Notes under the pieces: model-generated | Told to the model about the DNA's origin: nothing | Databases searched by the model: none | The model's input: the letters and a program-made list of their open reading frames with translations, nothing else | Shown: piece after piece, positions 1 through 9,991 of the stretch | Layout: each line of letters begins with the position of its first letter | How positions within the stretch are numbered: position 1 is the stretch's first letter | Origin: Paenibacillus xylanilyticus | GTDB taxonomy: Bacteria > Bacillota > Bacilli > Paenibacillales > Paenibacillaceae | Direction: 5' to 3' | DNA: 64,000 nt | NCBI RefSeq assembly: GCF_009664365.1 | Contig: NZ_CP044310.1 | Coordinates: 2,243,001-2,307,000 of the forward strand | Made by a program: the position numbers and the translations under genes

Positions 1-2
1 AT

Positions 3-1799
3 TTGGTGATCCTGCACCAGTCGTCCAAGCTTCCCCAACTAGAACAGCATTTCTATGTATACGAGTCTGTACCATTTGTATTGGTACAGAGCACAATTCA
101 AAGTGATAAAGAGATCAAGGTCAATCGCTTCGCGGTCGTTCAATCCAAGCAGGTATCACTTAACGCAGGAAATCAACAGGAAGAGCTCAGCATTCTGCGG
201 ATTCCTTATGATAACGACAAATGGGTTCGATACACGGTTGTCAAACCTCCAGTGGATGTCGAAAGCTACGAAGCTGTAGTCGTTTTCGATCCGGATAGCC
301 GCCGGGGAGTGATTCTGGGTTCACTCACGCATAAGGTATGGAAAACGGGAATCCGGTTTAAAAGCGAGAAGAGCGGCCACATCGAAGAGCTGGATCTCTA
401 TGGCGGAGCTGTCAGTGAGCTGACCCGCGATTCCCAGCCGCATGGATATGTGAGAGGAAAAATCATTGAATCACCACTCGCATTCATCGGATTTTACGAA
501 GATTATAGAGATGGACTCGAAGCTTACGGCCGTGCCAACACTTGGGTGGAGGCTCCACTGCCATGGAAGGGCGGCGTTCCGGTCGGCTGGAACAGCTGGT
601 CTGCAGCGATGAGTACACTCGATTATGACTTGTATACGTCGACAAGTGATTTTTTGAAGAAGGAAGTGCAGTCTCTGGGTTTCCAGAACGAAGAGACCTT
701 ATATATTAACTTTGATGCCTTCTGGGACAACTTTACACCTGAACAGATGAAAGATGCGCTGGACCGGGTACGGCAAAATGGACACAGGGCGGGTACCTAT
801 TGGACACCATTTACATTCTGGGGGAGCCCGGAACAGTTCAGCCAAGTTGTGGAAGGGACCGATGGTCAGTATACCTACGGGGATATTCTGCTGAGAGACA
901 TGGAAGGCGAGATTTTGCCCGATGTAGATGGCGGTTTGGCTATAGACCCGACACATCCCGGCAATCTGCTGAGAATGGACTGGTTTGCGAACAAATTCAT
1001 CTCGGAAGGATTCGAGTATATTAAGCTGGACTTCCTTGCACATGGCGCCCTTGAAGGACAGCATTACGACCCCGAGATCACAACAGGGATTGCAGCTTAT
1101 CGCCATGGCATGTTTTATTTACAGCAGAAGCTCTCACCTGAGGCCATTGGCCGCCCGTTCTTTATCAACCTGTCCATTGCGCCGATCTTTCCGTACGCCT
1201 TCGCCCACAGTCGCCGCATTTCCTGCGATGTCTTCGGTACGCTTCAGGATACGGAATACCTGTTAAACTCATTGACTCATGGCTGGTGGATGAACAATAC
1301 GCTGTATCGCTACAATGATCCGGACCATTCCGTGCTGTATAAGAGCTTCAACCAGGAAGCAACTGGCTGGCATGAAGGAAGAAGCCGTTTTACCGCCTCG
1401 GTGATTGCAGGTACCGTATTACTGCTCGGAGATGATTTCCGTCAGGCAGAGGCAGCGGAGCGTGCAAAAGACTGGCTTGCCAACAAGGAAATCATGAACA
1501 TCGCCCGGCTCGGCCGAACGTTCCGGCCGCTTGAAGGAGATTGCGGGAAGCAGGCATCGGACGTATTTGTACTGGAATCGCCTGACGACAAGAGTTTTTA
1601 TTTGGCCGTTTTCAATTTTGATGCTGCGAATGCCGCACATAGAACGGTTTCCCTGGAGAGAGCCGGACTGGATGCAAGTACGGTGTACAGTTATCAGGAT
1701 TTATGGGAAGGGGGACAAGGGGAAGCCATTGGCCACATGAGCATAACACTGGAACCAGCAGAGTCTAAAATATTCAGATTAACGGTGAAAAGAAGCTGA
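3..1799 (+). CDS. Clan GH-D glycoside hydrolase (alpha-galactosidase-like), 5' end outside window
   Basis: Predicted retaining glycoside hydrolase of the GH27/GH36 type, probably releasing alpha-galactosyl or related residues. Visible residues 1-598 include the clan-typical GWNSW motif (about 195-199), a YIKLDF strand whose D343 is the candidate nucleophile, and RRISCD with D409 as candidate acid/base. The gene is incomplete: the frame is open to the window edge, the first codon here is only an internal TTG, and alignment with the related enzyme at 6140 shows that about 75 or more residues of the N-terminal beta domain are missing. The C-terminus ends after the usual small beta domain with no SLH or CBM, so the enzyme is probably intracellular, although the true N-terminus is unseen. 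It precedes a GH95 enzyme, which fits a locus for galactosylated and fucosylated glycans. The exact family and substrate are not settled by sequence alone. Confidence 0.8.
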   Translation: MVILHQSSKLPQLEQHFYVYESVPFVLVQSTIQSDKEIKVNRFAVVQSKQVSLNAGNQQEELSILRIPYDNDKWVRYTVVKPPVDVESYEAVVVFDPDSRRGVILGSLTHKVWKTGIRFKSEKSGHIEELDLYGGAVSELTRDSQPHGYVRGKIIESPLAFIGFYEDYRDGLEAYGRANTWVEAPLPWKGGVPVGWNSWSAAMSTLDYDLYTSTSDFLKKEVQSLGFQNEETLYINFDAFWDNFTPEQMKDALDRVRQNGHRAGTYWTPFTFWGSPEQFSQVVEGTDGQYTYGDILLRDMEGEILPDVDGGLAIDPTHPGNLLRMDWFANKFISEGFEYIKLDFLAHGALEGQHYDPEITTGIAAYRHGMFYLQQKLSPEAIGRPFFINLSIAPIFPYAFAHSRRISCDVFGTLQDTEYLLNSLTHGWWMNNTLYRYNDPDHSVLYKSFNQEATGWHEGRSRFTASVIAGTVLLLGDDFRQAEAAERAKDWLANKEIMNIARLGRTFRPLEGDCGKQASDVFVLESPDDKSFYLAVFNFDAANAAHRTVSLERAGLDASTVYSYQDLWEGGQGEAIGHMSITLEPAESKIFRLTVKRS

Positions 1800-1822
1800 C
1801 AATCTGCATCAACCTATAAGAG

Positions 1823-1865
1823 GCGCGCTTATGTTGGACACAGACAGCGCGCTTTATTTTGTTTT
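1823..1865 (+). terminator. Intrinsic terminator after GH-D gene
   Basis: Arms GCGCGCT (1823-1829) and AGCGCGC (1846-1852) pair perfectly over a 16-nt loop and are followed by a T-rich run (1853-1865). It lies 24 nt past the stop, so the GH95 gene downstream probably has its own promoter or depends on read-through. Confidence 0.6.
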
Positions 1866-1910
1866 CGGCGATTATAGATTAGATAACCCATTTGAACAGG
1901 AGGGCGTGAA

Positions 1911-4238
1911 ATGGACGATTTTACATTATGGTACTCGACCCCAGCAGTGAATTGGCATCAAGGATTGCCGCTCGGGAACGGAAGAATGGGAGCTGTGGTC
2001 ATGGCTGCTCCGCATCGTGAAGTGTGGAGCATGACTGAGGTGACCTACTGGTCCGGTCAAGCAGATCCAGAACCGGCTTTTGCAGGAGGGAAGAGGGCGC
2101 TGGAGGAGATCCGCCGTCAGTTCTATTCCGGCAATTATGATGAGGGAGATCGTCTTGCGAAGCAATATTTGCAGCCCGACAAGCAGAATTTTGGCACCAA
2201 TCTGGGGTTGTGCAAGGTTGTCATACAGTTTGCCGAGCAGGGCCCTGACAGAACGCTAGAGAAAAGCTTCCGGCGTGAGCTGGACTTAAACCTTGCGCTG
2301 GCCAAGGCTGATTGGAGGAACAAGGATACAACCGTGTATCGTGAGGTTTTTGCATCGCATGCTGACGACCTGATTGTTTCCAGGGTATGGAGTGATCGCT
2401 CTGGGGGCGTATCCTTTTCGCTTCGTCTGGAGGAAAACACGGGATCGTTCCGCACCACAATAATGGATGACTGTACATTGAAGTTTGAGGGCAAGGCTAC
2501 CGAGAATGTTCACAGCAACGGCAGCTGTGGTGTATCGGCCGAAGGGTACGTGAAGGTCGTTGTCGCTGGCGGTACGGTTACCGGGAGAGACGGAAGATTG
2601 ACCGTCCATGGAGCGGATGAGGCCTACATTTACTTTGCTGTCAGTACTGATTATCGCAAAACGGGACCGGAGTGGAAACAGGAGTGTCGTATAACACTCG
2701 ATAAGGCACTAGGCAAAGGATATTCCCTTCTTCGAGTGGATCACATCGAAGATTACGCAGAGCAGTATAACAAGGTCGACATTCAGCTTGGGACTGCAAG
2801 CAAAAGTAATCTGACGACCGATCAGCGCATCCGGCTGCTGGCTGGAGGTGGGGATGATGATCCCCAGCTGTTTGCGCTATTTCTGCAATATGGCCGTTAT
2901 CTGACTATTGCCGGTTCGCGTGCCAATTCTCCGCTTCCACTTCATCTTCAGGGAATATGGAATGACGGAGAAGCATGCCGTATGGGCTGGAGCTGTGATT
3001 ATCACCTGGATATCAATACCCAGATGAATTATTATCCGGCAGAGATTACGAACCTGGGAGACAGCCATCTTCCGCTCATGAGGTATGTTGAAGACCTGGC
3101 AGCAGCCGGCAAGTCCACGGCACGCAACTTATATGGCAGTGAAGGCTGGGTTGCGCATGTCTTTTCTAACGTCTGGGGATTCACACTTCCCGGCTGGGAT
3201 ACATCGTGGGGGCTGAATGTTACCGGAGGACTGTGGCTCGCGACTCACTTAATAGAGCATTATGAATATAGCCAGGGTCGTGCTTTTCTGGAAAGTACAG
3301 CGTATCCTGTGCTCAAAGAGGCCGCAGTATTCTATCTGGACTATATGGACATTCATCCCCAATATGGTTGGCTGGTGACGGGCCCATCCAATTCTCCGGA
3401 GAATCATTTCTATCCGGGTACAGCTGGCGATACTGTGCATCAGCTCTCGATGGGAACGACATTAGATCAGATTCTGGTGCGTGAGCTGTTCGAATTTTGC
3501 CTGAAGTCGATTGAACTCCTGGATCGGGACCAGGAGTTAGGTGAACAACTGAGAGAAGCTGTTGATATGCTGCCACCGCTGCAGATTGGGAAGAAAGGAC
3601 AGCTGCAGGAATGGCTGGAGGACTATGAGGAAGCACAGCCGGAGCATCGGCATCTGTCACATCTATTCGCCCTGTATCCAGGGCATCAGATCACGCCTGA
3701 GCGGACACCTGAGCTTAGTGCGGCAGCAAGAGTGACGATGCAAAACCGGATGCTGCAAGAGGAGCTGGAGGATGTGGAATTTACGGCTGCCCTGTTTGGA
3801 CTTGGTTTTGCGAGGCTGCATGATGGAGAAATGGCCTACAAACATGTCTCGCATCTGATTAGTGGACTGTGCTTCGATAATCTGTTTACGTATTCCAAGT
3901 CAGGCATTGCCGGTGCGGAAACCAATATTTTCGTTATTGACGGAAATTTCGGAGGAACAGCGGTCATTGCGGAAATGCTGCTGCAAAGTTACGCAGGCGA
4001 AATTCATCTCTTGCCAGCACTGCCGCAGGCTTGGAATAAAGGGAAGATAACCGGGCTAAGAGCCAAAGGCAATGCCGAAGTAGATGCAGTCTGGGAGAAT
4101 GGGGAGCTGACATCTGCCACCATCCGTACGTTTATGTCTGGAACGTACACTGTATGCAGAGGAGAACGGAGAACGACTTTTCATGCCGAAGCGGGAGGAA
4201 GCTACACATTGAATCATGAGCTGGACTTGATTGATTAA
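1911..4238 (+). CDS. GH95 family glycosidase (alpha-L-fucosidase-like)
   Basis: Inverting glycosidase of family GH95, which removes terminal alpha-L-fucose (or in some members alpha-L-galactose) from glycan side chains. The 775-residue length is normal. The N-terminal beta domain opens with the family-typical LWYSTPA...LPLGNGRMGA...WSG. The (alpha/alpha)6 domain contains DINTQMNYYPAE (about 367-378), LQEW with E567 as likely general acid, HRHLSHLFALYPG (about 580-592) and DGNFGGTA with D677. There is no signal peptide, so it is predicted cytoplasmic, acting on imported oligosaccharides. AGGAGG at 1898-1903 sits 7 nt before the ATG. One oddity: position 367 is Asp where, from memory, many family members have Asn at this active-site position. 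The YesN-type regulator gene follows after about 100 nt. Confidence 0.85.
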   Translation: MDDFTLWYSTPAVNWHQGLPLGNGRMGAVVMAAPHREVWSMTEVTYWSGQADPEPAFAGGKRALEEIRRQFYSGNYDEGDRLAKQYLQPDKQNFGTNLGLCKVVIQFAEQGPDRTLEKSFRRELDLNLALAKADWRNKDTTVYREVFASHADDLIVSRVWSDRSGGVSFSLRLEENTGSFRTTIMDDCTLKFEGKATENVHSNGSCGVSAEGYVKVVVAGGTVTGRDGRLTVHGADEAYIYFAVSTDYRKTGPEWKQECRITLDKALGKGYSLLRVDHIEDYAEQYNKVDIQLGTASKSNLTTDQRIRLLAGGGDDDPQLFALFLQYGRYLTIAGSRANSPLPLHLQGIWNDGEACRMGWSCDYHLDINTQMNYYPAEITNLGDSHLPLMRYVEDLAAAGKSTARNLYGSEGWVAHVFSNVWGFTLPGWDTSWGLNVTGGLWLATHLIEHYEYSQGRAFLESTAYPVLKEAAVFYLDYMDIHPQYGWLVTGPSNSPENHFYPGTAGDTVHQLSMGTTLDQILVRELFEFCLKSIELLDRDQELGEQLREAVDMLPPLQIGKKGQLQEWLEDYEEAQPEHRHLSHLFALYPGHQITPERTPELSAAARVTMQNRMLQEELEDVEFTAALFGLGFARLHDGEMAYKHVSHLISGLCFDNLFTYSKSGIAGAETNIFVIDGNFGGTAVIAEMLLQSYAGEIHLLPALPQAWNKGKITGLRAKGNAEVDAVWENGELTSATIRTFMSGTYTVCRGERRTTFHAEAGGSYTLNHELDLID

Positions 4239-4336
4239 TGATCATGCCAATAAGCAATTGTATCATAACCGATCTGGTCGAATGGAGGAGAAAACATATA
4301 ATAGAGACAGAGACAGCTTAAAGGGAGGGGACTTCA

Positions 4337-5878
4337 ATGTACAGTATTTTTCTCGTAGACGACGAAGAGCTCGGGCTTGGGATGATGAGAGATTATATTC
4401 GCTGGGAAGAGATGGGGATCTACATTATTGGGACAGCGAGCAACGGCAGAGAGGCTTTGGAGAAAATCGAGGCCCTACAGCCTGATATTGTACTTACCGA
4501 TGTGCAGATGCCCATTATGAACGGGATTGACCTGGCTCGAAAAATACATGAGTTGTATGATTCCATTCAAGTGATGTTCCTGACGGGACATGATGAATTC
4601 CATTATGTGAAATCGGCTCTTCATGTCGGAGCGGTCGGATATTTGCTTAAACCCCTTGATTTGAATGAGATTGAAAGCGTTATTTCGAAAGTAAAACAGC
4701 GCTGTGAAGAGGTTGCAATCAAGAAACGTTCCACAGAGGCTGCTAAAGCCACGATTCTAAAGGAGCTGTCCTATGAAAAAGATATGACTCGTGCTGCGGA
4801 GCTTGCGTCCGACTATAGTAGATTGACCCGTCTGCCCGTTACATCACGGTATGCCTTGGCCTTGTTCAGCATCGATCCCATTGAAGCGGAAGAAGAGCAG
4901 CAGAGTCTGGAGGAATGTACTACCCGGCTGGTATCTTATCTGAATTACTATTTCCAGGCGAAGAATCTGAAGGCTACCTTTGTTGATTACAAGGAAGGCG
5001 AGACAGGGCTGTTTATGGAAGCAGACCAACAGCCAGGTTATTATGCATGGGAGGACTTGGCAGTGGCGATGCGAAGTGCACTCGATTTTACAGTGACTGC
5101 AGCCGTTGGGGCCGAAGCTGCTGAATTGTCCAATCTCCACGGTTTATATGAGCAAATGCGTGTAATCCTGAACGAGCGTTTCTACGAAGGAACCGGAACG
5201 ATGATCCATGCAGAAGCTGTATCGAATCAATTGTACAGCGAACATATGCCGCCTTTTGAGAAGAAAGAATGGTTTGAAGCGATACATCAACTGGATTTTG
5301 AGTGGGCAGCACAGAAGCTGCATCAATATATTGAAGCCCTGGCTGCTATGCGAATCAAGAAAAAGATGATATGTGACTGGTCCATCGATCTCGTCGATGA
5401 GCTGCTTGAGCAGGTGCAGGAGCCCTTTTCGAAGGGGGTTCAACGAGCAGAGCTATATCACTCCATTTATAATGCATCGACATTGCATGAGATCGAGGGG
5501 CTGATTCTGGATGCAGCAGGTCATGCCGTGAATCTGCTGGGAGAGCGATTTATGGATAAAAATGAAAAGCTGATTCATAAGGTACGCACCCTCATTGATC
5601 AAAATTACAATCATCCGGTTACGATTAACAGCCTCTCTGAACAGGTTTATCTGTCACCTAACTATTTGCGGTCCATTTTCAAGGAAAAGACAGGAATGAC
5701 CATCCATGATTATTTGACGCGTATCCGGCTGGGCAAAGCAAGGGAAATGCTGGCGGATGGCTCGCTCAAGATTCATGATATTGCTCAGAGAGTAGGCTAC
5801 GAGAGCACGTCCTACTTCATTTCCCTTTTTCTTAAGAATGAAGGAGTAACACCGAATGAGTACAGGAAAACGATCTGA
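4337..5878 (+). CDS. YesN-type response regulator with AraC DNA-binding domain
   Basis: Two-component response regulator, 513 residues. The CheY-like receiver (1-120) has acidic pocket residues VDDEE, phosphoacceptor D55 in LTDVQMP, T83 and K105 in LLKP. A middle region of unassigned fold (about 130-400) is followed by two AraC/XylS helix-turn-helix motifs (about 410-513; IHDIAQRVGYESTSYFISLFLK is the conserved second helix region). It presumably activates the local glycan genes. GGGAGGGG lies 6 nt before the ATG. Unlike the other three regulators in this window it has no kinase gene directly upstream. The nearest YesM-type kinase is the minus-strand gene at 9992-11749, on the far side of the secreted hydrolase, so that pairing is inference. 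Confidence 0.9.
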   Translation: MYSIFLVDDEELGLGMMRDYIRWEEMGIYIIGTASNGREALEKIEALQPDIVLTDVQMPIMNGIDLARKIHELYDSIQVMFLTGHDEFHYVKSALHVGAVGYLLKPLDLNEIESVISKVKQRCEEVAIKKRSTEAAKATILKELSYEKDMTRAAELASDYSRLTRLPVTSRYALALFSIDPIEAEEEQQSLEECTTRLVSYLNYYFQAKNLKATFVDYKEGETGLFMEADQQPGYYAWEDLAVAMRSALDFTVTAAVGAEAAELSNLHGLYEQMRVILNERFYEGTGTMIHAEAVSNQLYSEHMPPFEKKEWFEAIHQLDFEWAAQKLHQYIEALAAMRIKKKMICDWSIDLVDELLEQVQEPFSKGVQRAELYHSIYNASTLHEIEGLILDAAGHAVNLLGERFMDKNEKLIHKVRTLIDQNYNHPVTINSLSEQVYLSPNYLRSIFKEKTGMTIHDYLTRIRLGKAREMLADGSLKIHDIAQRVGYESTSYFISLFLKNEGVTPNEYRKTI

Positions 5879-6139
5879 ACGTTTATAAATCGCCCGATTG
5901 TTTTGTAAAAGAGAGAAATTCAAATATGAATCGTAACATTGCGATATGGATCAATCCTGTCGCTCTTTTTACAATTAGGCATGTAACCAATATGCAGCCC
6001 TTATCCCTTATTACACCGAAAGAACAAAGGAGGTGGAGAAACTAAATTATAAATTGAAAGCGATTACACTGCGTCATTCACTGCTTCATCATCCATGTAA
6101 ATCTAACGTTAGCCTAATCATTGAAGTTGGAGGGATGTT

Positions 6140-9100
6140 ATGTTAGTGCGAGTATTGCAAAAATCCTTTATATTCCTTTTGATCTTCTGTCTGGTGACAG
6201 GTATCGGTACAACGGCAGCCATGGTAAGTGCCAGTGATCCTAACAGCTATGAAGCCGAAGCGGAGGGAAATACGCTGAGCGGAAATGCGAGTGTATCGGA
6301 TAGTCCATCTGCATCGGGGGGCAAGAAGGTCGGAGGTATGTACCAAGGCAGTTCGCTGCTATTCAATAACGTGATCGTAAACGAGTCGGGAAATTATAAA
6401 GTTGTCGTTTATTACATTTCAGGTGATCCCCGGCCGTTCAACATAAGCGCCAACGGCGGAGCAAAACAATTTGAAGAACCACCGAAGACAGCAGATTGGG
6501 ATACCGTAGGCACATATGATGTAACGCTGCCCTTGAACGCAGGCAGTAACTCAATTCTGATCGATGACAACAATTGGTATTCACCTGATATCGACAAAAT
6601 TGTCATTGCCGGACTAGATGATAATGAGACAGAGCCCGGGATTCCCGGTGAAGAAGAAGACCTGGGCACACCAGGGGATACACATCAATATGGAACGATC
6701 TCAGTGACGGATTATACGTACGGATTTCTCGTGGCAAACGATCATTATGAAGTAACTTATAATACCCAGTCAGGATTGGTTGGTTACAGCTGGGCTGACG
6801 GGCAGAAGCTGCGGGGCGTATATAGCAGCATGAAACTCGGTGAAGAGTCTTTCGTGCAGAGCAAAGATTATGAAGAACATACCACTGCTGGCGCACCACG
6901 GGAATTGGAAGACGGATTCGGCAAAGGAATCGAGCTTTCATTTGTCCACACATCTGCTGGCAAACCGACGTTGAAGCAGGTGTATCGTTTCTATGAAGAT
7001 AAGGCTTATTTTCTGACCGGTTTGAATGCTATTGGGGAAACGGAGATCCATACGAATTACATGTCCCCGATTACGGTGACCCGTGCAGGTGGGGTGGACA
7101 TTGGTGATAGCTCGGACAATCGTGTACTCACCGTGCCTTTTGACAATGATGCATGGATCAGGTATAAATCTCAAACCATGAACCGGACAGATACAAGTTA
7201 TGAAATGACGGCCATCTTCAATAACGCAACACGTAACGGATTGGTGATTGGTTCGGTAACCCATGATACTTGGAAAACAGGGATTGATTGGCAAGGCTCT
7301 GCCAACCGAATTCATGAGCTTTCCGTATATGGCGGAGCTGCCACTGATGTGACAAGAGACACCCAGCCGCATGGCAGTCTGACGGGAACGGAGCTGTCCT
7401 CACCGTTGATTATGGTGGGAGGGTTCAGCGATTACCGGACAGGTCTCGAACAATACGGTAAGGCCAATGCAGTCATCACGCCACCACTGGAATTAAATCC
7501 TGAACTTCCGCAGGGCGTTCCCTTTGGCTGGAATAGCTGGGGTGCGTATGGCAGCACACTGTCTTATCAGAACGTTGTGGATGTCTCCAACTATTTCAAG
7601 AACAACTTAGAGAACTTTAACAACGATGGCAATGTATTTATCAACATGGATTCCTACTGGGATAACCTGAGCGATGAAGAACTTGCACAGGCTGTATCCG
7701 TTATAAAGGGCAACGGTCAGCATGCGGGGATCTATTGGGCACCATTCGTGTATTGGGGAAACAATATGAGTCAGACGGTGGAAGGCACCAACAACCAATA
7801 TACCTATGGCGATATCGTCCTTAAGGACTCTACTGGCAAACCTCTGCCTACCCTGGACGGGGCGTATCCCCTGGATGTGACACATCCCGGAGCCAAGATG
7901 CGGATGGATTATTTTCTGGATAAGTTCAAAAATCTCGGTTTTACCTACATCAAACTGGATTTTCTTACTCACGGTTCTCTTGAAGGGGAGCATTATGACG
8001 AGGAAGTAACCACCGGCATCCAGGCTTACAATCAAGGTATGCGTTATGTGGAAGAACGATTGGACGGAAAAATGTTCATCAGTGCATCCATTGCACCGAT
8101 CTTTCCAAGCCAATATGCGCACAGCAGACGCATCTCATGTGATTCGTACGGCAGCATTAACGAGACAGAATACATGTTGAATTCGCTGACCTACGGCTTC
8201 TGGCAAAATGGAACCATATATTCCTATACCGACCCTGACCATCTGGTACTAGCCAAAGCATCAAGTCTGACCGAAGCCCGCAGCCGAGTGAACTCGGGTG
8301 TCATCGCGGGAACGGTCATGATGGCTTCCGATGATGTGCATGACCCCAAGGCTCAGGAGTACATGACTGCACTGTATAACAATACGGATGTTTTAAATGT
8401 TGCGAAGAAAGGGAAAGTATTCAGGCCTCTTGAAGGCAACACCAATGCGAATGCTGCGGATACGTTTGTGTTGAAGGATGGAGATGATTATTACCTTGCC
8501 TTATTTAACTACAGCGCGACCAGTTCCGCTGAGCGGACGATCGACTTGCAGCGTGCCGGATTGAATGCTGCCCAAACGTATTCGCTAAAAGATCTCTGGA
8601 CAGGCGAAGTTTCGTCCGTATCGGGTTCATGGTCGGTTACACTGGAAGCAGCTGAATCCAGACTGGTGAAATTGACGGAAATGAAGGATACTCCGGGCAA
8701 TCCGGGCAATCCGAGCAACCCGGGGAATCCAGGAAACTCAGGAAGCACTGGCAATACTCCAGGCAGCAGCATCAATGAGAACAATGGGAGTCAAGAAAGT
8801 GTGACGACAACCCTGTCCATCACAGCAGATATGCTGAAAATGAACAAAGAGTCAGGTCAAGCCGTCGTGGAAATCAAGGCTGAAACGCAGGAAGTGCAGT
8901 TATCCTCAGCTGTTGTCAAGCAGCTTGGAAACAACGCACTGGTGTTGAAATCGAGCAAGCTAAGCCTTCACATTCCTGCAGAAGTGCTTCAGCAGCTTAT
9001 GAATAAGCTGCCAGAACAGCAGCAGGAAGGCAGCATCGTCACGCTCAAGATGGTTCCACTTGGCAGTGAAGGTAACAAGAGCATTGCCGCAGCACAGGAT

Positions 9101-9910
9101 ATGACACAAGCGAGAGTTTCATTGAAAAGTGAAATTTACGCATTCAGTATATCCATTCAGAGCAAATCGGGGTTCAACGAAACACTCTCCAAGCTTGATA
9201 AGCCTGTCGTGTTGAGTCTGCATGCGGTGGAAGGTTTTGAACCGTCTAAGGGTGGCATGTATGCGATAGGAGAACAAGGTAAGCTTGAATTTGTCCGAGG
9301 AGAATATGCAGCGAATGTGCTGACAGGGGAAATCAGTGAATTCGGCACATATGCTGTATTGGAGCTGGAGCGCTCCTTCACAGATGTCCCTGCTTACCAC
9401 TGGGCGAGCCCTGTTATTCATGAGTTGGCAGCCAAGCTGATTGTCCAAGGTACACATGGAAGCCTGTTTGAACCAGGCCGTGAGGTCACAAGGGCCGAGT
9501 TCGCTTCAATGCTTGTACATTCCCTGGGACTAACCACAGCCGGGGAAATGGAGTTTCGCGATGTAGCGGCAGATCGCTGGTACGCTGCGCCGATTTCCAT
9601 CGCGTACAAGGCCGGGATTGTAAGCGGCAAAAGCCGGGATGCCTTCGAACCAGATCTGCCGATTACTCGCGAGGAAATGGCAGTCATGGTCATGAAGGGC
9701 TATTCCTTGGGGAAGGATAATGAGCCTGTTGATACCAACGGTATCATATTCGGAGATATGAATCTGGTTTCACGATGGGCAGCTGATTCAGTAATTGAAG
9801 CAGCCAATCGGGGCCTGATTCAAGGAAACAGACATGCCAAGTTTGAGCCCAAAGGGATTGCATCGCGGGCAGAAGCGGCACAGGTCATCTACAATTTAAT
9901 TCAGAAGTAA
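6140..9910 (+). CDS. Secreted cell-surface GH-D hydrolase with CBM and three SLH domains
   Basis: Predicted extracellular alpha-galactosidase-like enzyme anchored to the wall, 1256 residues. Order: signal peptide (about 1-32, hydrophobic core then VSA-S), a CBM6/35-like beta-sandwich (about 36-160, starting YEAEAE and ending KIVIAGL), a clan GH-D region (about 180-850) with GWNSW, YIKLDF (D607 candidate nucleophile) and RRISCD (D668 candidate acid/base), a Gly/Pro/Asn-rich linker (about 852-880), a domain of unknown function (about 885-1075), and three S-layer homology repeats (about 1077-1256) that bind pyruvylated secondary wall polymer. The catalytic part is collinear with the gene at window position 3. 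TTGGAGGG precedes the chosen ATG by 5 nt; another ATG 5 nt upstream is out of frame and stops after three codons. The enzyme probably trims glycans outside the cell for the downstream importer. Confidence 0.88.
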   Translation: MLVRVLQKSFIFLLIFCLVTGIGTTAAMVSASDPNSYEAEAEGNTLSGNASVSDSPSASGGKKVGGMYQGSSLLFNNVIVNESGNYKVVVYYISGDPRPFNISANGGAKQFEEPPKTADWDTVGTYDVTLPLNAGSNSILIDDNNWYSPDIDKIVIAGLDDNETEPGIPGEEEDLGTPGDTHQYGTISVTDYTYGFLVANDHYEVTYNTQSGLVGYSWADGQKLRGVYSSMKLGEESFVQSKDYEEHTTAGAPRELEDGFGKGIELSFVHTSAGKPTLKQVYRFYEDKAYFLTGLNAIGETEIHTNYMSPITVTRAGGVDIGDSSDNRVLTVPFDNDAWIRYKSQTMNRTDTSYEMTAIFNNATRNGLVIGSVTHDTWKTGIDWQGSANRIHELSVYGGAATDVTRDTQPHGSLTGTELSSPLIMVGGFSDYRTGLEQYGKANAVITPPLELNPELPQGVPFGWNSWGAYGSTLSYQNVVDVSNYFKNNLENFNNDGNVFINMDSYWDNLSDEELAQAVSVIKGNGQHAGIYWAPFVYWGNNMSQTVEGTNNQYTYGDIVLKDSTGKPLPTLDGAYPLDVTHPGAKMRMDYFLDKFKNLGFTYIKLDFLTHGSLEGEHYDEEVTTGIQAYNQGMRYVEERLDGKMFISASIAPIFPSQYAHSRRISCDSYGSINETEYMLNSLTYGFWQNGTIYSYTDPDHLVLAKASSLTEARSRVNSGVIAGTVMMASDDVHDPKAQEYMTALYNNTDVLNVAKKGKVFRPLEGNTNANAADTFVLKDGDDYYLALFNYSATSSAERTIDLQRAGLNAAQTYSLKDLWTGEVSSVSGSWSVTLEAAESRLVKLTEMKDTPGNPGNPSNPGNPGNSGSTGNTPGSSINENNGSQESVTTTLSITADMLKMNKESGQAVVEIKAETQEVQLSSAVVKQLGNNALVLKSSKLSLHIPAEVLQQLMNKLPEQQQEGSIVTLKMVPLGSEGNKSIAAAQDMTQARVSLKSEIYAFSISIQSKSGFNETLSKLDKPVVLSLHAVEGFEPSKGGMYAIGEQGKLEFVRGEYAANVLTGEISEFGTYAVLELERSFTDVPAYHWASPVIHELAAKLIVQGTHGSLFEPGREVTRAEFASMLVHSLGLTTAGEMEFRDVAADRWYAAPISIAYKAGIVSGKSRDAFEPDLPITREEMAVMVMKGYSLGKDNEPVDTNGIIFGDMNLVSRWAADSVIEAANRGLIQGNRHAKFEPKGIASRAEAAQVIYNLIQK

Positions 9911-9918
9911 AACGTCAA

Positions 9919-9958
9919 GGGCTGCGGAGCGATCCGCAGCCCTACTTCTGTATTTTTG
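9919..9958. terminator. Strong intrinsic terminator, probably bidirectional
   Basis: Perfect 10-bp stem GGGCTGCGGA / TCCGCAGCCC with a GCGA tetraloop at 9919-9942, followed on the + strand by a moderately T-rich stretch ending in TTTTT. It lies between the convergent SLH hydrolase and kinase genes and may serve both. Confidence 0.75.
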
Positions 9959-9991
9959 TATCAAACGATGTCATTCATGATTGCATGATTG

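Noticed and set aside
5900..5975. GTAAAAGAG and CTCTTTTTAC as a terminator after the first regulator
   Set aside because: The loop would be over 50 nt and the arms are AT-rich and imperfect.
6027..6137. AAAGGAGGTGGAG at 6027 as site for a short upstream ORF starting with TTG
   Set aside because: The frame has about 30 codons with no conserved features, and the hydrolase has its own good site at 6127.
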